Source: Tissierella sp. Yu-01 (lineage in GTDB: Bacteria; Bacillota; Clostridia; Tissierellales; Tissierellaceae). From it: DNA of 64,000 bases. Below are positions 32,661 through 41,668 of this stretch, piece by piece. The notes under the pieces were generated by a model. That model was not told the origin of the DNA. It saw only the letters and a list, made by a program, of their open reading frames with translations, and searched no databases. Each line of letters begins with the position of its first letter. Position 1 is the stretch's first letter. The DNA lies in assembly GCF_029537395.1 (NCBI RefSeq), contig NZ_CP120677.1, positions 310,001 to 374,000 on the forward strand, given 5' to 3'. The position numbers and the translations under genes are program-made.

Positions 32661-34400
32661 ATGTTTAAAAAGTTCTGGTGGTTTATAACCTATTATAAAA
32701 TTAAATACACTTTAGCTATTCTTTTTTTGCTTTTAAGCGATATAGTCGGATTGATACCACCGTATATAACAGGTAGGCTAACGGATATGATATTTGAGGG
32801 AACAATCGGTATAAAGGCATTTTTTACTATCTTAGCTTTGGATTTGCTCATTATAGGAGTAAAATATTTTTTTGCTATGGGTTGGAGTTATTTTACATTC
32901 AGAGCAGCAAATGAGATAGATTATAAAGCTAAAGACAATCTTATGACTAAGTTCTTAAAACAATCCTTAAGGTTTTTTGAGAAGCATCCTACAGGGTCTC
33001 TTATGGGAAAAGCAACAAATGATGTAGACAGTATTAGTAACTTAGCCGGGTTTGGTACACTTAGTTTCTTTGACTCGACGGTATTCCCACTATTTATAAT
33101 TATAATGATGATGGTAGTAGTAGATGTGAAATTGACCTTGGCTGCCATAATACCTCTTCCAATTCTCGCATACTTATGTATACTCATCGGTGATAAAATC
33201 TATGTAAGATGGGATAAAGTACAAAGAGCATTTGATAGACTGAATACAAACGTCCTTGAAGATATAGAAGGAATAAGGATTATTCGTGTTTTCAATCTAC
33301 AAAGACCTAGATACAATGAATTTGAGAAGAGGGGAGAGGATTTATGTAAGAGAAATTTAGATGTTGTAAAATATCAAGCTCTTATGACTCCGATTCAAAG
33401 GATTATACCAGCCCTTACATTTTTCATAGCTGTAGGATATGGTTCATTATTGATCTCGAGAGGAGAGATTTCTGTAGGTCAGTTGGTTTCCTTTACCTAT
33501 TATTTAAACATGTTAGTGTGGCCAATGTATGCTCTAGGTAATTTTATAAATATTAAACAACAAGCTAATGCTTCAATGGAGAGAATTCAGGAGGTATTAG
33601 ATTACAAGGAGGATATTATTGAGAGTGATAAAGCTGTTGATTTAAAGGCGAATCCTGATATAAAGTTTAGAAATCATAGTTTCAAATATCCTTCATCGAA
33701 AGAGGATATTTTGAAAGATGTAAATATAGATATAGAAAGAGGAAAATCCTTAGGAGTACTGGGCAAAACCGGTTCTGGTAAATCCACATTTATAAAGCAG
33801 TTGTTAAATCTTTATCCTATGGGAACGAATAGCATCTATCTAAATGGAGATAGAATTAGTAGCTACACCATTTCAAGTATCAGAGAACTAATCGGATATG
33901 TACCACAGAATCATATGATATTTTCAAAAAGCATAAGAGATAATATTAAACTTTCTAAACCAGATGCTACAGATGAGGAGGTTATGGAAGCCATAAGACT
34001 TGCCGATTTAGAAAAAGACCTAGGTACATTCCCAGAGGGGTTAGATACTCTTTGCGGTGAAAAGGGGATTTCCCTTTCCGGAGGTCAAAAACAGAGGATA
34101 GGAATTGCGAGAGCGCTTCTAAAGGATCCTGATATTTTGATATTAGATGATTCTATGAGTGCAGTTGACGGAAGAACAGAAAAGAACATTATCAACAATC
34201 TAAAGAAGATCAGAGAAGGGAAAACTACGGTTATTGCATGTCATAGAATAAGCCAAGTTAAAGATCTTGATGAGATTATAGTACTTGATAAAGGTAAGAT
34301 CGTCGAGAGAGGAACCCATGATGAGCTTCTTAAAGAAGGAAAGTGGTACTCCAAACAGTATAAGAATCAGATAGCAAGGAGTCGTTTTGATGAAGAATAA
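32661..34400 (+). CDS. Heterodimeric ABC exporter, subunit with degenerate catalytic site
   Basis: The 579-residue half-transporter has six TM segments and one nucleotide-binding domain: Walker A GKTGSGKST, signature LSGGQKQR, Walker B ILILDDSMSAVD and an H-loop His in ACHRISQV. Asp replaces the usual catalytic Glu after Walker B, the mark of the degenerate half in BmrC/TM287-type heterodimers. Its signature would complete the active site of the partner. It overlaps the partner gene by 14 bases. Likely an exporter of drugs, lipids or peptides. Confidence 0.92.
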   Translation: MFKKFWWFITYYKIKYTLAILFLLLSDIVGLIPPYITGRLTDMIFEGTIGIKAFFTILALDLLIIGVKYFFAMGWSYFTFRAANEIDYKAKDNLMTKFLKQSLRFFEKHPTGSLMGKATNDVDSISNLAGFGTLSFFDSTVFPLFIIIMMMVVVDVKLTLAAIIPLPILAYLCILIGDKIYVRWDKVQRAFDRLNTNVLEDIEGIRIIRVFNLQRPRYNEFEKRGEDLCKRNLDVVKYQALMTPIQRIIPALTFFIAVGYGSLLISRGEISVGQLVSFTYYLNMLVWPMYALGNFINIKQQANASMERIQEVLDYKEDIIESDKAVDLKANPDIKFRNHSFKYPSSKEDILKDVNIDIERGKSLGVLGKTGSGKSTFIKQLLNLYPMGTNSIYLNGDRISSYTISSIRELIGYVPQNHMIFSKSIRDNIKLSKPDATDEEVMEAIRLADLEKDLGTFPEGLDTLCGEKGISLSGGQKQRIGIARALLKDPDILILDDSMSAVDGRTEKNIINNLKKIREGKTTVIACHRISQVKDLDEIIVLDKGKIVERGTHDELLKEGKWYSKQYKNQIARSRFDEE

Positions 34401-36135
34401 CATAAGAAATGAATTTGTTACTAAAAAAATAAAACAATATGCTAAGGAAGAATCGAAATCTTTGTCAATTGGATTGGTGCTTTCCATGGTGCATACTGGG
34501 ATGGAAATAATAGGTCCTATAATTATCGGTTATATTCTGAATAACTATATAAAATTGGATATGAAAACGTCGGACTTTGCGGGGATTGCAAAACTTCTTG
34601 TGATTTACTTAATGGTATATATTCTTAGCGGATTGTTCAACAATTTGGCGATTATATCCTTTGAGCAAGCAGCGAACAAAATTTCTTTTAGTGTACAAAA
34701 AGATGTTTACAAGCATGTATCAAAACTTCCCATATCGTATTTTGATAATTTACCAGCGGGAAATATAGTTTCTAGAATCACAAATGATACCAATAAATTA
34801 AAAATGATGTTTCAGCTAATTCTAGCTGATATGACCACATCAACCATTATGATTGTTTGTATCTATGGGATGATTCTCATAACCAATCTCCCTGTAGCTA
34901 TATTGTTTCTATTACTAGTACCTATTATCTACATTATATTTAGAGATTTAAGGTATAAGACATCGAAGTATACTATGCTTAACCGTGAATACGTCGGAGA
35001 TATAAATGCAAGCATTAATGAAAATATTCAAAATATGGAAGTCATCCAATCATTCAACAAGGAAGATTATATTAAAGATGAATTTGATGATATTAATGAA
35101 AAAATATTAGAGACGAATTTAGAAGTTACTAAGGTAAGAAGTTACGGAGGATACAGGGCTATTGATGCTCTTAGCTATGTGGGTACGATATTAGTTTTAC
35201 TATATTTTGGTGTTGGCAAGTTAACAGGTAGCTATACAGTGACTATTGGAAGTATGTATATCGTAATAGATTATATTTCTACTATTTTTAATAATATCAG
35301 TACAGTTGTCACAAGGTTTGGAGAATTGGAACAATCCTATTCATCTGCTTCACATATATTTGATTTGTTAAGATTGGACACCATGGAAGAATCAACAGGG
35401 AAGCTTAGTGATGTAAAAGGTGATGTAAAATTCAAAGATGTTTTTTTTGCATATAAGGAAGAGGATGTGCTAAAGGGTATAGACTTTGAAGTAAAAAGCG
35501 GGGAAAGTATTGCATTTGTTGGCTCAACTGGAAGTGGAAAAAGCACAATAATAAACTTGCTTTTAAACTTCTATAGCCCTAGACTTGGGAATATATACAT
35601 CGATGGGGAGAACATCCAAAACATCGATAGGAATTCACTTAGAGAGCAGATGGCAGTAGTTCTTCAAGATGCATTTCTTTTTGAGACTGATATAAAGAAT
35701 AATGTAGGACTGGGTGACGATAGATTTAGCGATGAAGATATAGAAAAAGCTCTTATTGACGTAGGTGGAGAATCCATAGTAAAAAGAGGAATCAATCAGC
35801 AGATATTTGAAAAAGGAAACAATCTTAGTCAAGGTGAAAAACAACTTATCTCCTTTGCAAGGGCTTATATAAGAAACCCCAAAATCCTTATTTTAGATGA
35901 AGCCACATCAAACATCGATACTGAGACAGAAAAAATTATCCAAAAAGGTATCGAAAAATTAAAAGCAAATTGTACGACGTTTATAATTGCTCATAGGCTT
36001 TCCACGATTAAAGATGTAGATAAGATCATTGTACTAAACAAAGGTAAGATTATCGAAAGAGGAAATCACGAATCCCTTATGGCTCAAGATGGATTCTATA
36101 AAAATATGTATGATGAGCAAATGAGGAACCAATAA
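34387..36135 (+). CDS. Heterodimeric ABC exporter, catalytic subunit
   Basis: The 582-residue half-transporter has Walker A GSTGSGKST, Walker B ILILDEATSNID with the catalytic Glu, and H-loop AHRLSTI. Its own signature is LSQGEKQL, where Gln replaces the first Gly. This is the complement of the first subunit: one consensus ATP site and one degenerate site per dimer. Six TM segments precede the ATPase domain. Confidence 0.93.
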   Translation: MMKNNIRNEFVTKKIKQYAKEESKSLSIGLVLSMVHTGMEIIGPIIIGYILNNYIKLDMKTSDFAGIAKLLVIYLMVYILSGLFNNLAIISFEQAANKISFSVQKDVYKHVSKLPISYFDNLPAGNIVSRITNDTNKLKMMFQLILADMTTSTIMIVCIYGMILITNLPVAILFLLLVPIIYIIFRDLRYKTSKYTMLNREYVGDINASINENIQNMEVIQSFNKEDYIKDEFDDINEKILETNLEVTKVRSYGGYRAIDALSYVGTILVLLYFGVGKLTGSYTVTIGSMYIVIDYISTIFNNISTVVTRFGELEQSYSSASHIFDLLRLDTMEESTGKLSDVKGDVKFKDVFFAYKEEDVLKGIDFEVKSGESIAFVGSTGSGKSTIINLLLNFYSPRLGNIYIDGENIQNIDRNSLREQMAVVLQDAFLFETDIKNNVGLGDDRFSDEDIEKALIDVGGESIVKRGINQQIFEKGNNLSQGEKQLISFARAYIRNPKILILDEATSNIDTETEKIIQKGIEKLKANCTTFIIAHRLSTIKDVDKIIVLNKGKIIERGNHESLMAQDGFYKNMYDEQMRNQ

Positions 36136-36245
36136 AACACCCTTTTTATATTTTCCAAAAACTGTTATAATATTAAATGTAGATTTATATAAAATATGGG
36201 CGTCTAATTTACATCATAAACAATTAATTTATTAGGAGGGGTATC

Positions 36246-36773
36246 ATGGGATATGAATTATTAGAAATCTTAAAGAACAGAAGATCAATAAGGAAATTTA
36301 AAGAGGAAAAGGTAGCTAAAGAAGTAATTGAGCAAGTATTGAAAGCTGGACTTTTAGCGCCATCATCGAAAAACAAGAAACCAGTGCAATTTATAGTGGT
36401 GGAAGATAAGGATACTCTACTGAAGTTAAAGGAGTGTAAAAGCAAAGGAGCTGATGCTTTTAATACAGCTCCATGTGCAATAGTTGTTATAGCTGATAAC
36501 CAATTGAGTGATGTATGGATTGAAGATGCATCAATAGCAACAATCTTACTTCAAACTGCTGCAGAAAATCTTGGATTAGGTTCAGTTTGGATTCAAATGA
36601 GGAATCGCCAAAACAATATTGGAAATTCTGAGGATGAAGTTAGGAAGGTGCTAAACATTCCTGAGAATTATGGGGTGTTAAGTATTGTAGCAATAGGTTA
36701 TAAGGATGAGATTAAAGAACCTTATAATGAAAATTCACTAGATTTTTCAAAAATCCATTACGATAAGTATTAA
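36246..36773 (+). CDS. Nitroreductase-family protein
   Basis: The 175-residue FMN enzyme has the N-terminal NRRSIRKF motif, AGLLAPSSKNKKPVQFIVVED, and a C-terminal ...SIVAIGYKDE. This is the short nitroreductase type that uses NAD(P)H for nitro groups, quinones or flavins. It stands alone behind a TATAAT at 36166-36171. Confidence 0.9.
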   Translation: MGYELLEILKNRRSIRKFKEEKVAKEVIEQVLKAGLLAPSSKNKKPVQFIVVEDKDTLLKLKECKSKGADAFNTAPCAIVVIADNQLSDVWIEDASIATILLQTAAENLGLGSVWIQMRNRQNNIGNSEDEVRKVLNIPENYGVLSIVAIGYKDEIKEPYNENSLDFSKIHYDKY

Positions 36774-36818
36774 ATAAACACAACCAAATTTAAATCATTT
36801 GGTATTTGGGAGGCCATT

Positions 36819-37490
36819 ATGTACAAGATAATGATAATTGAAGATGATATCACCATTGCCAAGACAATGAGAGATTATCTAAATAGATGGGATTATGATG
36901 TTACATATGTTAAAGACTTTAAAAATATCACAGAACAAGTAATACATTATGATCCACAGTTAATACTATTGGATATTATGCTACCTTACTATAATGGTTT
37001 TTACTGGTGTGTTGAAATTCGTAAGATTTCAAAGGTCCCAATTATATTTATTTCCTCTGCCAGTAACAATATGAATATTGTAATGGCAATGAATATGGGT
37101 GGAGATGATTTTATAACAAAACCCTTTGATTTAGATGTTCTTACGGCAAAAATTGGCGCACTTATTAGACGTACATATGCATTTCAGGGACAGGTAAATG
37201 TTATTGAACATAATGGAGTGTTGTTAAACCTAAGTGATACAACCCTCACTTTTCAAGATAATAAGATTGAGATGACTAAAAATGATTATAAAATTTTGCA
37301 ATTGCTTATGGAAAACGTCGGTAAAGTAGTTACCCGTGAGGAAATAATGCAACGATTATGGGAAAATGATGATTTTGTAGATGATAATACTTTAACAGTG
37401 AATATAAATCGGTTACGTAAAAGATTGCTGGAAGTGGGACTAGATAATTTTATAAAAACCAAAAAGGGTATTGGATATATGGTGGATTAG
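36819..37490 (+). CDS. BceR-like response regulator
   Basis: The 223-residue OmpR-type regulator has receiver acidic residues E8-D10, phosphoacceptor Asp52 (LILLDIMLPYYNG), the conserved Lys in ITKPFDLDVL, and a winged helix ending in ...NRLRKRLLEVG...KKGIGYMVD. With the short membrane kinase and FtsX-type ABC transporter that follow, it fits BceR, which responds to antimicrobial peptides. A BceR-type box is at 38504. Confidence 0.9.
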   Translation: MYKIMIIEDDITIAKTMRDYLNRWDYDVTYVKDFKNITEQVIHYDPQLILLDIMLPYYNGFYWCVEIRKISKVPIIFISSASNNMNIVMAMNMGGDDFITKPFDLDVLTAKIGALIRRTYAFQGQVNVIEHNGVLLNLSDTTLTFQDNKIEMTKNDYKILQLLMENVGKVVTREEIMQRLWENDDFVDDNTLTVNINRLRKRLLEVGLDNFIKTKKGIGYMVD

Positions 37491-37491
37491 C

Positions 37492-38502
37492 ATGAAAGAA
37501 ATATTTTCTTTTATAAGATGTTATCTAAAATTTAAGTTTATATCCTTAACTATAATATTAATTTCAATAGGAATTTTTATAATAGTCTTTTCTTTATATT
37601 CCATTCCGCTCGAATCGATATTATATGGAACTATTTTAATAGCTTCTTTTTTACTATTAGTTGGTATAATTGACTTTCAATTATTTTATAGAAAGTATAA
37701 TATACTAACTAGCTTAAAAAACAATATACTAATCAACAATATGAAACTACCCAAATCAAATAATTTGCTAGAAAAAGAATATCAGAACATTCTAGAAATT
37801 ATAGCTGAAGATAGACTTGATATTATTAATAAGAAAGATGAAACCTTAAATGATATGGTAGATTATTATACAATCTGGGCACATCAGATAAAAACACCTA
37901 TTTCAGCCATGAGAATAATGTTACAGTCAGATAATTCTAATACAAATATTGATCTTCTAGAACAGCTATTTAAAATAGAGCAATATGTAGAAATGGTATT
38001 ACAATTTATAAGAACGGAAGATATGGGATCAGATTTACTTATAAAGACATATGTTTTAGATGATATTGTAAAACAGGCAGTACGTAAATATTCAAAGTTG
38101 TTTATAAGAAAGAAAATAAGGCTTAATTACCAGGCGCTAAATTATGATGTTCTTACGGATGAAAAATGGCTAGTGTTTGTATTAGAACAAATCCTCTCTA
38201 ATGCTCTTAAATATACTAATGAGGGAGAAATATCCATCTATATGGATGAGGATAAACCTGATACACTAGTAATTAAAGATACAGGTATAGGAATAGAAGA
38301 AGAAGATTTGCCCCGTATATTCGAAAAAGGATTTACAGGATTTAATGGACGTGCTGACAAAAAGTCTACAGGAATTGGTTTGTTTTTATGTAAACGTATA
38401 TTAAATAAACTTTCACATACAATTTCAATTGAATCAGAAATAGATAAAGGAACAAAGATAAAAATAGGCCTAGATATGTTAAAAATAAACATAAATGATT
38501 AA
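37492..38502 (+). CDS. BceS-like intramembrane-sensing histidine kinase
   Basis: This 336-residue kinase has two TM segments (about 17-35 and 42-62) with only a few residues between them, so it has no real extracellular sensor. The HisKA His is His131 (WAHQIKTPISAM), and the ATP-binding segments are DTGIGIEEEDLPRIFEKGFTG and STGIGLFL. Such kinases learn of peptides from the BceAB transporter itself. The ATG at 37492 is chosen because GGTGG precedes it; an earlier in-frame TTG overlaps the regulator gene. Confidence 0.9.
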   Translation: MKEIFSFIRCYLKFKFISLTIILISIGIFIIVFSLYSIPLESILYGTILIASFLLLVGIIDFQLFYRKYNILTSLKNNILINNMKLPKSNNLLEKEYQNILEIIAEDRLDIINKKDETLNDMVDYYTIWAHQIKTPISAMRIMLQSDNSNTNIDLLEQLFKIEQYVEMVLQFIRTEDMGSDLLIKTYVLDDIVKQAVRKYSKLFIRKKIRLNYQALNYDVLTDEKWLVFVLEQILSNALKYTNEGEISIYMDEDKPDTLVIKDTGIGIEEEDLPRIFEKGFTGFNGRADKKSTGIGLFLCKRILNKLSHTISIESEIDKGTKIKIGLDMLKININD

Positions 38503-38503
38503 C

Positions 38504-38517
38504 TTACCAAAATGTAA
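38504..38517 (+). promoter_or_regulatory. BceR-like binding site upstream of the transporter genes
   Basis: TTACC-AAAA-TGTAA fits the TnACA-N4-TGTAA pattern known for BceR-type regulators, except for one base. A second AAAATGTAAG lies 20 bp further on (38529-38538). Confidence 0.6.
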
Positions 38518-38521
38518 GATT

Positions 38522-38576
38522 AGAAGAGAAAATGTAAGCCAGATAAATGGCACTGCATTTTCTCTTCTTGTATAAT
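38522..38576 (+). repeat. 13-bp inverted repeat and -10 element before bceA
   Basis: AGAAGAGAAAATG (38522-38534) and CATTTTCTCTTCT (38556-38568) are perfect complements, followed by TATAAT (38571-38576). It may be both a terminator for the bceRS transcript and part of the inducible bceAB promoter. Confidence 0.55.
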
Positions 38577-38608
38577 GAACAGGAAGAATAAATTAGGAGG
38601 ATTTTAAT

Positions 38609-39376
38609 ATGCCACTTTTAGAAGTGAATAATTTAAAAAAGATTTATACAACAAGATTTGGAGGGGCTCCTGTTCAAGCACTTACCAACGTATCATTTTC
38701 TGCTGAGAAAGGTGAATATATAGCTATAATGGGAGAATCAGGTTCAGGAAAGACTACCCTATTAAATATTCTTGCAGCATTAGATAAACCAACAAAGGGA
38801 GATGTTTTATTAAATGGAAAAAGTCTACTTTCTATAAATGAAAAGGAGATATCAGCTTTTAGGCGTGATAATTTAGGATTTGTGTTTCAAGATTTTAATT
38901 TATTAGATACCTTTTCCATTCAGGATAATATATTTTTACCTCTTGTACTTGCAGGTAAGAACTATGAAGTAATGAATAAAAAACTAACGCCTATAGCAAA
39001 ACAACTTGAAATAGATGATATATTAGAAAAATTTCCCTATGAAGTTTCCGGAGGACAAAAACAAAGAGCCGCCATTGCACGTGCATTAATTACTGAACCA
39101 CATATAATTCTAGCAGATGAGCCTACAGGGGCTCTTGACTCTCGTGCTTCAGAAAAACTTCTAAAAATGTTTACCAAAATAAACAATGAGGGTCAAACAA
39201 TCCTTATGGTTACCCATAGTACTAAAGCAGCTAGCCATGCTAAGAGAGTTCTATTTATAAGGGATGGAGAAGTATTTCATCAAATATATAAGGCTTCGAA
39301 TACAAATGATGAAATGTATCAGAAGATTTCAGATACGCTGACATTGATAGCAACAGGTGGTGCAAGAGATGAATAA
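38609..39376 (+). CDS. BceA-like ABC transporter ATPase
   Basis: The 255-residue ATPase of the MacB/LolD class has Walker [11 protein letters not shown]-loop FQDFN, signature VSGGQKQR, Walker [13 protein letters not shown] and H-loop THSTKAA. The start [13 protein letters not shown]-like insert ([15 protein letters not shown]) is common in BceA. It overlaps the permease gene by eight bases. Confidence 0.93.
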   Translation: MPLLEVNNLKKIYTTRFGGAPVQALTNVSFSAEKGEYIAIMGESGSGKTTLLNILAALDKPTKGDVLLNGKSLLSINEKEISAFRRDNLGFVFQDFNLLDTFSIQDNIFLPLVLAGKNYEVMNKKLTPIAKQLEIDDILEKFPYEVSGGQKQRAAIARALITEPHIILADEPTGALDSRASEKLLKMFTKINNEGQTILMVTHSTKAASHAKRVLFIRDGEVFHQIYKASNTNDEMYQKISDTLTLIATGGARDE

Positions 39377-41342
39377 AGGTTTTTATCCTAAACTTGCATT
39401 AAATAATATAAAGAAAAACTCAAAGGCTTATATACCCTATTTATTAACCTGTATAGGAACTATAATGATGTTTTACAATATGTGTTATTTAGTAGTCGTT
39501 AAAGATATGGGGCATATAAGTGATAGTGGAAGCTTAAGATATATGCTTTTTCTTGGGGCAATAATAATTGGTATCTTCTCTGTTATATTTCTCTTCTATA
39601 CAAATAGCTTTTTAATAAAGCAGAGAAAGAAAGAGTTTGGTTTATTTAATATACTTGGAATGGAAAAAAGGCATATAGCCAAGATAATGTTCTATGAAAC
39701 ATTGTTAATAGCTGGTATAAGTCTTGTGGTAGGTATGTTAGGTGGAATACTTTTAAGCAAGTTAATGATATTATTGCTTTTTAAAATATTAAAATTTGAA
39801 GTAGTATTTGGATTTGAAATTCCGACGATTGCCATAATGGCTACAATTGCACTATTTGGAGGAATCTTTATATTAAACCTTATTTTTAATATACTTCAAG
39901 TTCATCAATCTAATCCAATCGAATTACTAAATGGTTCAAATGTAGGTGAAAGAGAGCCGAAAACTAGATGGCTTTCAACTATTGTTGGAGTATTTTCCTT
40001 AGGTATTGGATATTATCTAGCTTTATCTACAGAAAATGCAATAGTAGCATTGAATGTTTTTTTCATAGCTGTTATGTTTGTAATGTTGGGAACTCATAGC
40101 CTATTTAAAGCAGGAAGTATAGCTCTTTTGAAAACTCTTCGCAAAAACAAAAGATACTATTATAAAACTAATCATTTTATATCAGTATCGGGTATGATTT
40201 ATCGTATGAAGAAAAATGCCGCCGGTCTTGCTAATATCTGCATTTTATCTACTGCAGTAATTATTACATTATCAACAACAGTATCTTTGTATGTTGGTAT
40301 GGAAGATTTACTTCGTACTAGATTTCCTAGAAATATTGAATTAAGTGCATCAAACATTTCTGATGAAATGGCTGAAAGAATTGATGACATTGTAGAAGAG
40401 CAAATATCAAAGGGTAATTATTCAACTGAAAATGCTATAAGATATAGATCTATGGGTTTTGTAACATCCCAAGAAAATTCATCTTTTACTAAGGCTGATG
40501 ATAAATCCTATACCTCTAATAAGTTAGCATTACTAGGGTTTATTACCCAGGAGGACTATAATAAACTAGAGAATACTGAAGTAGCCTTAGAAGAAGGAGA
40601 AGTTTTATTATATACACTACGTGGAGATATACCAGGTGATAAGATTACGCTAAATGATTATGAACTTGATATAAGAGAAAGACTAAGTACCTTTGTACAT
40701 GAGGGGGAGGCGTCAGATGTTTTATCAAAAAGTTATTATATAGTAGTAGATAGTTTAAGTACCATTGAAAAGATATATAGTTCCTTAGAAGGAAATAGCA
40801 ATATGCCTGAGCTTTCATATTATTATGGTTTTGATGTTAAAGGTGATGGTGAAACTCAGATAAAACTTACTACCTCATTAAAAAGTGCCTTAAGTAATAC
40901 AGACACTGGTATAAGAGTGGAAGGTGTTGAAAATAACAGAGCAAGCTTTTACACCATATATGGAGGATTATTTTTCCTAGGCTTATTTATAGGACTATTG
41001 TTTATAATGGCTACGGTTTTAATAATCTACTATAAGCAAATGGTTGAAGGATTTGATGATAAAGGACGATTTGAAATTATGCAGAAGGTAGGTATGAGCC
41101 ACAGAGAAATAAAGGAATCAATCCATACTCAGGTATTGACGGTGTTCTTTTTACCATTGATCGCTTCAATAATTCATATAGGTTTTGCCTTCAAAATGGT
41201 AACTAAGCTATTGGCAATATTTAATCTAACCAATATATCGTTATTTGCACTATATACTGCAATTACAATTGTTGTATTTGCTTTATTCTATGGATTAGTC
41301 TATTTATTAACTGCAAGAACCTATTATAAAATCGTTAGTTAA
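39369..41342 (+). CDS. BceB-like FtsX-family permease
   Basis: The 657-residue permease begins FYPKLALNNIKKNSKAYIPYLLTC, the usual BceB start. It has ten TM segments with a large extracellular domain of about 200 residues (near 310-520), which binds peptide-lipid complexes such as bacitracin-undecaprenyl pyrophosphate. Two FtsX domains flank it. ATG 39369 is preferred over an earlier GTG because AGGTGG lies 8 bases before it. Which peptide it handles is not visible. Confidence 0.92.
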   Translation: MNKGFYPKLALNNIKKNSKAYIPYLLTCIGTIMMFYNMCYLVVVKDMGHISDSGSLRYMLFLGAIIIGIFSVIFLFYTNSFLIKQRKKEFGLFNILGMEKRHIAKIMFYETLLIAGISLVVGMLGGILLSKLMILLLFKILKFEVVFGFEIPTIAIMATIALFGGIFILNLIFNILQVHQSNPIELLNGSNVGEREPKTRWLSTIVGVFSLGIGYYLALSTENAIVALNVFFIAVMFVMLGTHSLFKAGSIALLKTLRKNKRYYYKTNHFISVSGMIYRMKKNAAGLANICILSTAVIITLSTTVSLYVGMEDLLRTRFPRNIELSASNISDEMAERIDDIVEEQISKGNYSTENAIRYRSMGFVTSQENSSFTKADDKSYTSNKLALLGFITQEDYNKLENTEVALEEGEVLLYTLRGDIPGDKITLNDYELDIRERLSTFVHEGEASDVLSKSYYIVVDSLSTIEKIYSSLEGNSNMPELSYYYGFDVKGDGETQIKLTTSLKSALSNTDTGIRVEGVENNRASFYTIYGGLFFLGLFIGLLFIMATVLIIYYKQMVEGFDDKGRFEIMQKVGMSHREIKESIHTQVLTVFFLPLIASIIHIGFAFKMVTKLLAIFNLTNISLFALYTAITIVVFALFYGLVYLLTARTYYKIVS

Positions 41343-41362
41343 GTTGAAATAACCATGTTACT

Positions 41363-41391
41363 TTGACATTAATACACATTGATGGTATTAT
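41363..41391 (+). promoter_or_regulatory. Promoter of the c-di-AMP riboswitch transcript
   Basis: TTGACA (41363-41368), 17-bp spacer, TATTAT (41386-41391). Transcription would begin at the first bases of the riboswitch. Confidence 0.75.
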
Positions 41392-41400
41392 TATAATGCA

Positions 41401-41508
41401 ACTCCGAATACCACTATGGAAGTGGGGGAACCAACTTTAGGGGTGAATCTTAAATTTTTAAGAGGGGCAACTTGGAAGCCCTAACCCGACAGCTAACCCC
41501 ATAGGAGT
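41401..41508 (+). ncRNA. c-di-AMP (ydaO/yuaA) riboswitch
   Basis: Conserved ydaO segments appear in order: ACTCCGAAT, GGGGGAACC, TAGGGGTGAATC, GAGGGGCAACTTGG, CCCTAACCCGACAGCTAACC and the closing GGAGT, which pairs with ACTCC (P1). It is followed by an intrinsic terminator, so high c-di-AMP should stop transcription. The regulated gene is a cation/proton antiporter of the Kef type. Confidence 0.93.
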
Positions 41509-41513
41509 ATACC

Positions 41514-41558
41514 AAGCGTATGACGAAGCTCAATTGAGTTAGTTGATGCGCTTTCTTT
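41514..41558 (+). terminator. Riboswitch terminator before the antiporter gene
   Basis: AAGCGTAT pairs with ATGCGCTT (one G-U), with inner CTCAATTGAG pairing, followed by TCTTT. From here to 41668 nothing else is seen. Confidence 0.7.
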
Positions 41559-41668
41559 ATTTCCATTAATAAGTATAGGGAGGGTAATAGGAGTTTTATA
41601 GTGTCAATGGTAATGAAAGTACATCTATCGCCATAATGAATTAAAATTATGATGTGGAGGTATAGGAT

